Source: Ectopseudomonas guguanensis
GTDB lineage: Bacteria > Pseudomonadota > Gammaproteobacteria > Pseudomonadales > Pseudomonadaceae
Length of the DNA stretch: 64,000 bases
Assembly (NCBI RefSeq): GCF_900104265.1
Contig: NZ_FNJJ01000006.1
Coordinates: forward strand, 124,001 to 188,000
Reading direction: 5' to 3'
In this document: piece by piece, positions 56,994 through 64,000 of the stretch
How the letters are laid out: each line of letters starts with the position of its first letter
How positions within the stretch are numbered: position 1 is the first letter of the stretch
Notes under the pieces: model-generated
What the model was told of the DNA's origin: nothing
Databases searched by the model: none
The model's input: only the letters and a program-made list of their open reading frames with translations
Translations under genes and position numbers: made by a program

Positions 56994-57071
56994 CTACATT
57001 GCAGCGGCGCCCAACGCCCGGACCAGCGCTGCCAATTGAGGCGCATCACCCTGAATTCGTACGCGCAAGCC
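56479..57071. repeat. tandem array: three extra copies of the pdxB 3' end with REP units
   Basis: The junction sequence CTACATTG recurs at 56541, 56692, 56843 and 56994, an exact 151-base period. Each unit has about 76 bases matching the pdxB 3' coding end plus two opposed palindromes of the TAGGGTGCGCCGTGCGCACC family. The last unit is the real pdxB end, whose TAG stop is the first three bases of the palindrome. Copies differ from pdxB almost only at third codon positions. Confidence 0.9.
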
Positions 57072-58124
57072 ATCTGTTTCGCGGCGCATCGGGTAATGCT
57101 TACGCAAGCGGTCGAATGCCGCACGACGCGCCTCGGCATCGCCCACCAGGCTGCGACGGAAATCCGCATCGTCGCGGCGCGGGTCGTATACCGCGCGGCA
57201 CAGGCTGGCCAAAGCCCAGGCCGGGTCGGCGCTGCTGTCGATGCTCACTTCGCTGAGCCAGGGCGCCGGCAGCAAGTCGGCCAGACTCACCTGCTCGGCC
57301 ACGCCCAGCACGCGGCAGCAGGCCTGGTAGATCTGCGCGGTGCCGCGCAGCTTGCCGTCCAGGCTATAGCCGGCGATATGCGGCGTGGCCAGCTGGCACA
57401 GGCTGGCCAGCTCGACGTCGACCTGCGGCTCGCCTTCCCAGACGTCCAGCACGGCCTTGAGATCCGGGCGCTGCGGCAGCAGCGTGCGCAGCGCCGCGTT
57501 GTCCACCACCGCACCGCGGCTGGCATTGATAAGCCAGGTTCCCGGCTTCAGCGTCGCCAGGCGAGTCGCATCGAACAGATGGCGCGTCGAGGCGTCCAGC
57601 GGCGTGTGCAGACTGATTACGTCGCATTCGTCGATGATCTGCTCCAGGCTGACGAAGTCGCCACCCTCGGCGGCCTGGCGCGGCGGGTCGCACACCCGTA
57701 CCTGCCAGCCCAAGCCCTGCAAAAGACTGACCAGACGCCCACCGACCTGCCCCGCCCCGACCACGCCATAGACACGCGCAGCCGGGTCAACGCCCTCGCG
57801 CTCGGCCAGGGTCAGCACGCTGCCCAGCACGTAATCCACCACGCCGCGGGCGTTGCAGCCCGGCGCGCTGCTCCAGGCGATGCCCGCCTCGGCGAAGTAA
57901 TCGAGATCCAGGTGGTCGGTGCCGATGGTGCAGGTACCGACGAAGCGCACGCGGCTGCCTTCGAGCAGTGCCCGGTTCACCTGCGTCACCGAACGCACCA
58001 GCAGCAGATCGGCGTCGCGCACGTCGGCTGCGCTGATGCCCCGCCCCGGCAGACGGCTGATGCTGCCGAACGCGGCGAAGAACTCATCGAGCAGGGGAAT
58101 GTTTTCGTCGGCGACTATATGCAT
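56994..58124 (-). CDS. pdxB: erythronate-4-phosphate dehydrogenase PdxB
   Basis: A 376-residue NAD-dependent D-2-hydroxyacid dehydrogenase that oxidises 4-phosphoerythronate on the way to pyridoxal phosphate. It shows the Rossmann motif [13 protein letters not shown] (about 117-129), the catalytic Arg in [10 protein letters not shown], the Glu in DVWEGEP, and the His in TPHIAGYS. A PdxB-type dimerisation domain of about 90 residues ends the chain. ATG 58124 opens [12 protein letters not shown]. The stop codon is provided by a REP unit, and the last 25 codons or so are copied in the downstream array. Confidence 0.95.
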   Translation of the reverse strand: MHIVADENIPLLDEFFAAFGSISRLPGRGISAADVRDADLLLVRSVTQVNRALLEGSRVRFVGTCTIGTDHLDLDYFAEAGIAWSSAPGCNARGVVDYVLGSVLTLAEREGVDPAARVYGVVGAGQVGGRLVSLLQGLGWQVRVCDPPRQAAEGGDFVSLEQIIDECDVISLHTPLDASTRHLFDATRLATLKPGTWLINASRGAVVDNAALRTLLPQRPDLKAVLDVWEGEPQVDVELASLCQLATPHIAGYSLDGKLRGTAQIYQACCRVLGVAEQVSLADLLPAPWLSEVSIDSSADPAWALASLCRAVYDPRRDDADFRRSLVGDAEARRAAFDRLRKHYPMRRETDGLRVRIQGDAPQLAALVRALGAAAM

Positions 58125-58274
58125 GGCGGGCTCCATCGGGCAGGCCGCCATTCTATGCCAGCGTGATCGCCAGCGTCGCCCTGCAGAGCGCCGAACAGAG
58201 CCTCACGCCGCACTTTCCTGACCGCTGCGTCAAGGCGTAGACTACGCGGTTTCCTGCTATCCCGAAGAGTCGAA

Positions 58275-59648
58275 ATGTCCACCGACACCCGCCTTGGCCG
58301 CGTGCGCACGGAACTGCGCAATCTGCTCATCCTGGCCACGCCCATCATCATCGCCCAGCTGGCGCACACCGCCATGGGCTTCGTCGATACCTTGATGGCC
58401 GGGCGCGTCAGCCCGCAGGACCTGGCCGCCGTGGCGCTGGGCAACTCGATCTGGGTGCCGATATTCCTGCTGATGACCGGCATCCTGCTGGCCACCACGC
58501 CCAAGGTGGCGCAGCGCTTCGGTGCCGGCGAGGAAGCAGAGATCGGCCCGCTGGTGCGTCAGGCCTTGTGGCTGGCACTGGCCGTGGGTGGCAGTGCCGC
58601 AACGCTGCTGTGGAACGCCGAGTTCATCCTGCGCACCATGAACGTCGACCCGGCGCTGATCGCTCCGGCCATGGGCTACCTGCGCGCGGTGGCCTGCGGC
58701 TTCCCCGCGGTAGCGCTGTATCACGTGCTGCGCTGCTTCAGCGATGGCCTGGGTCACACCCGCCCGAGCATGGTGCTGGGCATTCTCGGCCTGCTGCTGA
58801 ACATTCCGGCCAACTACATCTTCATCTACGGCAAGTTCGGCCTGCCAGCCATGGGCGGCGTCGGCTGCGGCTGGGCCACCGCACTGGTGATGGGCTTCAT
58901 GCTGATCGGCATGCTGGTCTGGGTGAAGTGGGCGCCCTACTACCGTGCCAGCGCGCTGTTCACCCATTTCGAGTGGCCACAGTGGCCGGTGATCAAGCGC
59001 CTGCTGAGCATTGGCGTGCCGATCGGCATCGCGGTATTTGCCGAATCGAGCATCTTCTCGGTGATCGCCCTGCTGATCGGCGGCCTCGGCGCCACCGTGG
59101 TCGCCGGGCATCAGATCGCCCTGAATTTCAGCTCCATGGTGTTCATGATTCCCTACTCGCTGGCCATGGCCGCGACGGTGCGCGTCGGCCAGGCGCTGGG
59201 ACGCGGCCGGCCGCGCGAAGCGCGCTTCGCCGCCGGGGTGAGCATGGGCGTGGCACTGGGTTACGCCTGCATATCGGCCAGCCTGATGCTCCTGCTGCGC
59301 GAACAGATCGCGCAGATCTATACCCCGGACCAGGCGGTAATCGCGGTGGCAGCGACGCTGATCGTGTACTCGGCCCTGTTCCAGTTCTCCGACGCCATCC
59401 AGGTCACCGCCGCCGGCGCCCTGCGCGGCTACCAGGACACCCGCATCACCATGCTGCTGACCCTGTTCGCCTACTGGGGCATCGGTCTGCCGGTGGGCTA
59501 TGCGCTCGGGCTGTCCGACTGGCTGGGCGAGCCGAGCGGCCCCAGCGGCCTGTGGCAGGGCCTGGTGGTCGGGCTGACCTGCGCCGCAGCGATGCTCACC
59601 GTGCGCCTGGCACGCAGCGCGCGCAAGCGCATTCGCCGGGCCGGTTGA
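58275..59648 (+). CDS. MATE-family multidrug/cation efflux transporter (NorM-like)
   Basis: A 457-residue inner-membrane antiporter with about twelve membrane segments in two similar halves. It begins RNLLILATPIIIAQLAHTAMGFVDTLMAGR, the standard MATE opening, and has the mirrored MVFMIPYSLAMAATVRVGQALG in the second half (both read in parts). It exports cationic drugs with Na+ or H+; the ion is not predictable by eye. It is divergent from pdxB with 150 bases between. Confidence 0.92.
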   Translation: MSTDTRLGRVRTELRNLLILATPIIIAQLAHTAMGFVDTLMAGRVSPQDLAAVALGNSIWVPIFLLMTGILLATTPKVAQRFGAGEEAEIGPLVRQALWLALAVGGSAATLLWNAEFILRTMNVDPALIAPAMGYLRAVACGFPAVALYHVLRCFSDGLGHTRPSMVLGILGLLLNIPANYIFIYGKFGLPAMGGVGCGWATALVMGFMLIGMLVWVKWAPYYRASALFTHFEWPQWPVIKRLLSIGVPIGIAVFAESSIFSVIALLIGGLGATVVAGHQIALNFSSMVFMIPYSLAMAATVRVGQALGRGRPREARFAAGVSMGVALGYACISASLMLLLREQIAQIYTPDQAVIAVAATLIVYSALFQFSDAIQVTAAGALRGYQDTRITMLLTLFAYWGIGLPVGYALGLSDWLGEPSGPSGLWQGLVVGLTCAAAMLTVRLARSARKRIRRAG

Positions 59649-59685
59649 GATTGGATAGGTCGGGCATCCTCTCTAGACTGAGCAG

Positions 59686-60744
59686 ATGATCCGACCTGCC
59701 CTGCTCCTCTGCTTCCTTCTGATCGCTGGCTGCGGCCCGGCCAACGACGGCCTGGCCCTGCAGAACGATTACCTCGCACGTCTGCAGCGCTCGCTCGATG
59801 CGGCCGACGCACCCACTTTCGACAGCCGCAGCGCCAGCCAATATCGTTTGCCGCCACGCCGCGAGCGCCTGCTGGCATTGCCGGAACTGCGCATAGGCCT
59901 GCTCGATCTGGTCATCGATGCGCGGCGCTGTCCGCATCTGCAACAGTTGATCAGCCAGCGCAACAGCAGCCTGGGCAAGCAGCTGATGCCCAGCCAGCGC
60001 CTGGGCTACGAAGGCGACCTGCTGCGCGCCATCGATGACTGCCTGCCACATCTGCAGGACGACTCCAGCCTCAAGGCCACTCTGCAGCGCCTGGCCAGCG
60101 ACAAGCGCCAGCAACTGCCAGCGGTGTTCTGGAATGCCCTGAACGGCAGTCCGGAGTTCGAGAACTACCTGCGTTTTGCCGACCCGGCCTTGCCGGTCGA
60201 CAGCCAGGAAGACAGCGCGGCACTGGACGCCTTGCAGCGGCTGGCCAACATCGGCGCCGGCATACCGGCACAGTTACCACCGAGCGCCGGGGAGTTGGAA
60301 CCGCTGTTCTTCGCCCTCTATGCCAGCGAACAGGGCGGCCAGCTGATCACCAGCCTGGCCAGCCTGCGCCACACGCTCGATGCCGGCAGCGAAATGCTCG
60401 AGCAACGCCAACAAAATCGCCCGCTTTGCCCGCTGGGCCAGGCCACGCCACGCGGGCGCATCCTGCAGAACATCTTCATCAAGTTCTACGCCGGCGGCCT
60501 GCAGCCTTATCTGGCACAGGTCGACCAGCGCGGCCAGCAATGGCAGGCGGTGCTGCTGCAACTGCAGCGTATAGAGGGCATTCCGCCTGCTACCGGCGAA
60601 CATCTGCAGCGGCTGGCTGGCGAGCAGAATTCGCTATGGCAGGATTTCCGTACGGCCACGGCACGGCACGTCAGGGCCTGGCAGACGCTGCTGAACAGCT
60701 GCGGTCTGGCACCGGGACAGGCGGGATGGAACAGCGAAAGCTAG
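59686..60744 (+). CDS. DUF3080-family lipoprotein
   Basis: A 352-residue lipoprotein: lipobox LIAGC places the lipidated Cys at 16, followed by GPAND. The remainder is helical and soluble, with no enzymatic motif (ARLQRSLDAADAPTF, LPELRIGLLDLVIDARRCPHLQQLISQRNS). This matches the DUF3080 group known from gammaproteobacteria, with no assigned function. It follows the MATE gene by 37 bases and may be co-transcribed. Confidence 0.85.
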   Translation: MIRPALLLCFLLIAGCGPANDGLALQNDYLARLQRSLDAADAPTFDSRSASQYRLPPRRERLLALPELRIGLLDLVIDARRCPHLQQLISQRNSSLGKQLMPSQRLGYEGDLLRAIDDCLPHLQDDSSLKATLQRLASDKRQQLPAVFWNALNGSPEFENYLRFADPALPVDSQEDSAALDALQRLANIGAGIPAQLPPSAGELEPLFFALYASEQGGQLITSLASLRHTLDAGSEMLEQRQQNRPLCPLGQATPRGRILQNIFIKFYAGGLQPYLAQVDQRGQQWQAVLLQLQRIEGIPPATGEHLQRLAGEQNSLWQDFRTATARHVRAWQTLLNSCGLAPGQAGWNSES

Positions 60745-60750
60745 CAAACC

Positions 60751-60821
60751 GTAGGGCGGGTGTAACCCGCCATCGCGACCGACAACATCCGCTATTTGGC
60801 GGGTTGCACCCGCCCTACGAG
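60751..60821. repeat. opposed REP-like units
   Basis: TAGGGCGGGTGTAACCCGCC and its inverted partner GGCGGGTTGCACCCGCCCTA lie between the DUF3080 and tusA genes, which converge here. Confidence 0.85.
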
Positions 60822-60829
60822 ATAACTGT

Positions 60830-61081
60830 CTAGTCGGCCTTCTTGCGAATCCAGTACAGGTAGGTGCCGTCTTCCTCGGCCTGACCGAGCAGTTCATGGC
60901 CGAGAAACACGCAGAACTTGGGGATGTCACGGCGAGTCGAGGGGTCGGTGGCGATCACCTTGAGCAGGCCGCCCGGCGACAGGTCGCGCACCTTGTTGTG
61001 CAGCATCATCACCGGCTCCGGACAATTCAGGCCGCTGGCGTCGAGCAGGTCATCGTGGTTGAGGGTCAGGGCTTCGGACAT
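60830..61081 (-). CDS. tusA: sulfurtransferase TusA
   Basis: An 83-residue sulfur carrier with the CPxP motif C20-P-E-P in [17 protein letters not shown]. It relays persulfide sulfur from IscS-type desulfurases for 2-thiouridine in tRNA and other uses. The ATG at 61081 follows AGGGGGCTC. It is separated from rlmM by 212 bases with no repeat or gene. Confidence 0.94.
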   Translation of the reverse strand: MSEALTLNHDDLLDASGLNCPEPVMMLHNKVRDLSPGGLLKVIATDPSTRRDIPKFCVFLGHELLGQAEEDGTYLYWIRKKAD

Positions 61082-61293
61082 AGGGGGCTCCACAGGCAGG
61101 CGCGCATTGTCGCGCAAAGCTGACCTCCAGGTCACCCTGCGCGCACAACCTTGGATGGGCAGCGCATGCCTGCCGACTGCGGCAAAGTGCCTGCGCTCCG
61201 GCGAATCATGGAGGGTTCGCACGCCAGCTTCGGGTGGAGCCCAAAGCGACGCGGGAGTCCGGGCCGGACGCATGTCCGCGCCCGGTTCGCTCG

Positions 61294-62349
61294 TTATTTG
61301 CCGTGACGACGCAGATGACAGGTCACTTCCTCACGGTCGTGATACAGCTGCTTGCAGCCGATGCCGACCTTCAGACCGCGCTCGGCCAGCCCCGACTCGA
61401 TGCGATCGAGCAGGCGCCGCACTTCGGCGTAACGCTGCTTCATCGGCAGCTTGAGATTGACTACCGCCTCGCGACACAGCCCTTCGCCCAGCCAGGTCTC
61501 GATCATCGCCGCCGTGCGCGCCGGCTTCTCGACGATGTCGCAGACCATCCAGTGCACCGGATGGCGCGGACGGAAGGTAAAGCCATCGGCGCGCTGGTGC
61601 ACGACGAAGCCGGAATACATCAGGCTCTCGGCCATCGGCCCGTTGTCCACGGCAGTCACGCGAATCTCCCGATTGACCAGCTGCCAGGTCCAGCCACCGG
61701 GGGCCGCGCCCAGGTCGACGGCGGTCATGCCCGGCGCCAGGCGCTGATCCCACTGTTCACGCGGGATAAAATGGTGCCAGGCCTCCTCCAGCTTGAGCGT
61801 GGAACGGCTCGGCGCCTCGCGCGGAAACTTCAGACGCGGAATGCCCATCGGCCACATCGCCTGGTTGTCCGCCTCGGCGATGCCGGCGAACACCTCACGG
61901 CCGCTCTTGAAGGTCAGCAGCAGGCGCGGCTTCTTCGCGTCGTCCACCAGCTTGCCGGCCTTGAGCAGCGCCTTGCGCAGCGGGGCTTCGAACTTCTTGC
62001 AGAAGGTCGAGACTTCCTTGCCCTCGTTGGTATCGACCACTTCCAGCCACAGGCTGCCGCACACCGGATAGTCAACCAGGGCGTCGAGCAACACGCTGAT
62101 ACGATCGCTTTCCGGCAGGCTGACGAAGGCGCCGCGCGCCCACTGTCGGGGGAAGATCAGCTGATTGAAGCGCACGCTGCGCATCAGCCGCTCGCTATCA
62201 GCCGCCTCGCTGCAGACGAACTCGGCGCAGGCGCTGCCGGGCTTGGCCCTGGAGTAGCCCGGCACATCCAGACGCGCCGCAAGGTCGCTGATCTCGGCGC
62301 AAACCTCCCCTTCGAAACCGGGGCGGCAATGCAGAAACAGGGTATTCAT
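61294..62349 (-). CDS. rlmM: 23S rRNA (C2498) 2'-O-methyltransferase RlmM
   Basis: A 351-residue methyltransferase with an N-terminal THUMP-like region (about 1-160) and a Rossmann-type catalytic domain. The S-adenosylmethionine loop is [14 protein letters not shown] (about 214-227). Later motifs DNGPMA and MVCDIVEKP supply acidic contacts, and NLKLPMKQR has the catalytic Lys. It modifies C2498 of 23S rRNA. ATG 62349 has GAGGAG upstream; a TTG one codon earlier is in frame. Confidence 0.95.
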   Translation of the reverse strand: MNTLFLHCRPGFEGEVCAEISDLAARLDVPGYSRAKPGSACAEFVCSEAADSERLMRSVRFNQLIFPRQWARGAFVSLPESDRISVLLDALVDYPVCGSLWLEVVDTNEGKEVSTFCKKFEAPLRKALLKAGKLVDDAKKPRLLLTFKSGREVFAGIAEADNQAMWPMGIPRLKFPREAPSRSTLKLEEAWHHFIPREQWDQRLAPGMTAVDLGAAPGGWTWQLVNREIRVTAVDNGPMAESLMYSGFVVHQRADGFTFRPRHPVHWMVCDIVEKPARTAAMIETWLGEGLCREAVVNLKLPMKQRYAEVRRLLDRIESGLAERGLKVGIGCKQLYHDREEVTCHLRRHGK

Positions 62350-62596
62350 CAAAGGGTCTCCTCGAGGCGCGCATGATACCCGAGACCGGAACCCCGAGCC
62401 GCTAAACCTGTCCAGCTACATATGCGCTGTCTGCAGCTACGGACCGGCAAGCTGGCCGCCCCGCGTCGTCGCAACAGACAGGCAGCGCATAACAACCGAA
62501 AGGATATGCGCTAGCCAGACCGCCCAAGCCGAACTAGCTTGAAGGTCTGCCGCCATCAGACACAGCCCGAACCGTGCGGGCCCAAGGAGATGTGCA

Positions 62597-64000
62597 ATGC
62601 CCTCCCTCGATAGCCTGAACTGCCGCCGCGAACTGAAAGTCGGCGACGCCACCTACCACTACTTCAGCCTTCCCGAAGCCGCCCAGCGCCTCGGCAACAT
62701 CGACCGCCTGCCCAAGTCGCTCAAGGTGCTGCTGGAAAACCTGCTGCGCAACGAAGACGGCAAGACCGTACAGCCGCAGGATCTGCAAGCCATGGTCGAC
62801 TGGCTGGACAAGCGCGCCTCCGACCGCGAGATCCAGTACCGCCCGGCGCGCGTGCTGATGCAGGACTTCACCGGCGTGCCAGCGGTGGTCGACCTGGCCG
62901 CCATGCGCGACGCCATGGCCAAGGCCGGCGGCGACCCGCAGCGCATCAACCCGCTGTCACCGGTGGATCTGGTCATCGACCACTCGGTGATGGTCGACCG
63001 CTACGCCTCCTCCAGCGCCTTTACCGACAACGTCGAGCTGGAAATGCAGCGCAACGGCGAGCGCTACGCCTTCCTGCGCTGGGGTCAGCACGCCTTCGAC
63101 AACTTCAGCGTGGTGCCACCGGGCACCGGCATCTGCCACCAGGTCAATCTGGAATACCTGGCGCGCACCGTATGGACGAAGGAAGAAGACGGCACCACCC
63201 TCGCCTTCCCCGACACCCTGGTCGGCACCGACTCCCACACCACCATGATCAACGGCCTCGGCGTGCTCGGCTGGGGCGTCGGCGGCATCGAGGCGGAAGC
63301 GGCCATGCTCGGCCAGCCGGTGTCGATGCTGATTCCCGAGGTGATCGGCTTCAAGCTCAGCGGCAAACTCAAGGAAGGCATCACCGCCACCGACCTGGTG
63401 CTCACCGTCACCCAGATGCTGCGCAAGAAGGGCGTGGTGGGCAAATTCGTCGAGTTCTACGGTGACGGCCTGGCCGACCTGCCGCTGGCCGACCGCGCCA
63501 CCATCGCCAACATGGCCCCGGAATATGGCGCCACCTGCGGCTTCTTCCCGGTGGACGAAATCACCCTCGGCTACCTGCGCCTGTCCGGCCGCCCGGATGC
63601 CACCGTGCAGCTGGTCGAGGCCTATAGCAAGGCCCAAGGCCTGTGGCGCGAACCCGGCGACGAGCCCCTGTTCACCGACAGCCTGAGCCTGGACATGGGC
63701 AGCGTCGAAGCCAGCCTGGCCGGGCCCAAGCGCCCACAGGATCGCGTCTCGCTGGGCCAGGTTGGCCAGGCCTTCGACGACTTCGTCGGCCTGCAGCTCA
63801 AGCCGAGCGCCAAGGAAGAAGGCCGTATGCTCAGCGAAGGCGGCGGCGGTACCGCCGTGGGCGGCGACAAGCAGAGCGGCGAAATCGACTATGAGGACGA
63901 GGGTCAGACCCATCGCCTGAAAGATGGCGCCGTGGTGATCGCCGCCATCACCTCCTGCACCAATACCTCCAACCCCAGCGTGATGATGGCCGCCGGCCTG
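62597..64000 (+). CDS. acnA: aconitate hydratase AcnA, 5' part
   Basis: The first 468 codons of an aconitase, cut off by the window edge; the family is about 900 residues. Recognisable are [69 protein letters not shown] (read in parts) and SCTNTSNP, where the first iron-sulfur ligand Cys lies, just before the edge. It isomerises citrate to isocitrate. AAGGAGA precedes the ATG. The 247 bases upstream hold no gene or repeat I can identify, only the probable promoter. Confidence 0.95.
   Translation, partial: MPSLDSLNCRRELKVGDATYHYFSLPEAAQRLGNIDRLPKSLKVLLENLLRNEDGKTVQPQDLQAMVDWLDKRASDREIQYRPARVLMQDFTGVPAVVDLAAMRDAMAKAGGDPQRINPLSPVDLVIDHSVMVDRYASSSAFTDNVELEMQRNGERYAFLRWGQHAFDNFSVVPPGTGICHQVNLEYLARTVWTKEEDGTTLAFPDTLVGTDSHTTMINGLGVLGWGVGGIEAEAAMLGQPVSMLIPEVIGFKLSGKLKEGITATDLVLTVTQMLRKKGVVGKFVEFYGDGLADLPLADRATIANMAPEYGATCGFFPVDEITLGYLRLSGRPDATVQLVEAYSKAQGLWREPGDEPLFTDSLSLDMGSVEASLAGPKRPQDRVSLGQVGQAFDDFVGLQLKPSAKEEGRMLSEGGGGTAVGGDKQSGEIDYEDEGQTHRLKDGAVVIAAITSCTNTSNPSVMMAAGL

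Noticed and set aside
56479-57071. Regular 151-base array as a possible CRISPR
   Set aside because: The repeated unit is the full 151 bases and includes pdxB coding sequence; there are no short identical repeats with unique spacers and no cas genes nearby.

Overview
The window is GC-rich and densely packed, with Pseudomonas-type gene order throughout: ped/exa alcohol-oxidation genes, nosP-nahK, imuA-imuB-dnaE2, tal-rssC-rssB-mlaA-queF, fadE, sagS-ospR-gpx, pdxB, tusA, rlmM and acnA. Abundant interspersed palindromes built on TAGGGTGCGCCGTGCGCACC suggest the P. mendocina/oleovorans (Ectopseudomonas) group. That placement is an inference; no rRNA or species marker is visible. All calls come from reading the sequence; no database search was run.

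Positions 1-25625 hold a periplasmic quinoprotein (PQQ) alcohol-oxidation region. It contains an aldehyde dehydrogenase (partial), a PQQ alcohol dehydrogenase with the extra aspartate (D325) of lanthanide-dependent PedH enzymes, and a set of quinoprotein-associated genes: a metallohydrolase, a SoxYZ-like carrier, a substrate-binding protein, cytochrome c550 PedF, a PQQ sugar-dehydrogenase-type lipoprotein, a cupredoxin-like protein, and an ABC export system with its binding protein, beta-propeller and CxxxCW protein. A LuxR-type response regulator (ErbR/AgmR), the NosP-NahK NO-sensing pair, a porin and the PQQ protease PqqF complete it. A degenerate 17-bp box (TRCTRCYWWGGNACKRG) lies 55-165 bp upstream of nearly every transcription unit here and is a candidate operator for the whole regulon.

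Positions 8555-10234 are a visibly AT-richer type VI secretion cargo module (PAAR protein, putative membrane toxin, DUF7079-like immunity protein). It sits inside the quinoprotein region and appears to have cut off a gene whose 27-codon start remains at 10259-10342.

Positions 25740-49320 are mostly housekeeping and stress genes: a LexA-controlled mutagenesis cassette (imuA-imuB-dnaE2), dusA, tal, an RssB/RssC-type partner-switching pair, a PilZ protein, mlaA, a thioesterase, a HAD-like pseudoenzyme, queF, an RND efflux pair, an ABC-2 transporter, a transglutaminase-like protein and fadE. A doubled tRNA-Glu/tRNA-Gly cluster follows at 49426-49804.

Positions 50028-64000 carry a membrane protein, a GST, a free-methionine-sulfoxide reductase, a DUF815 ATPase, sagS, ospR-gpx with a 30-bp perfect palindrome, pdxB, a MATE transporter, a DUF3080 lipoprotein, tusA, rlmM and the 5' part of acnA. 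The 3' end of pdxB has been copied three times with its palindrome at a strict 151-bp period, and the 3' end of pqqF has been copied once (about 314 bp). Short palindromic repeats fill most gaps between genes.
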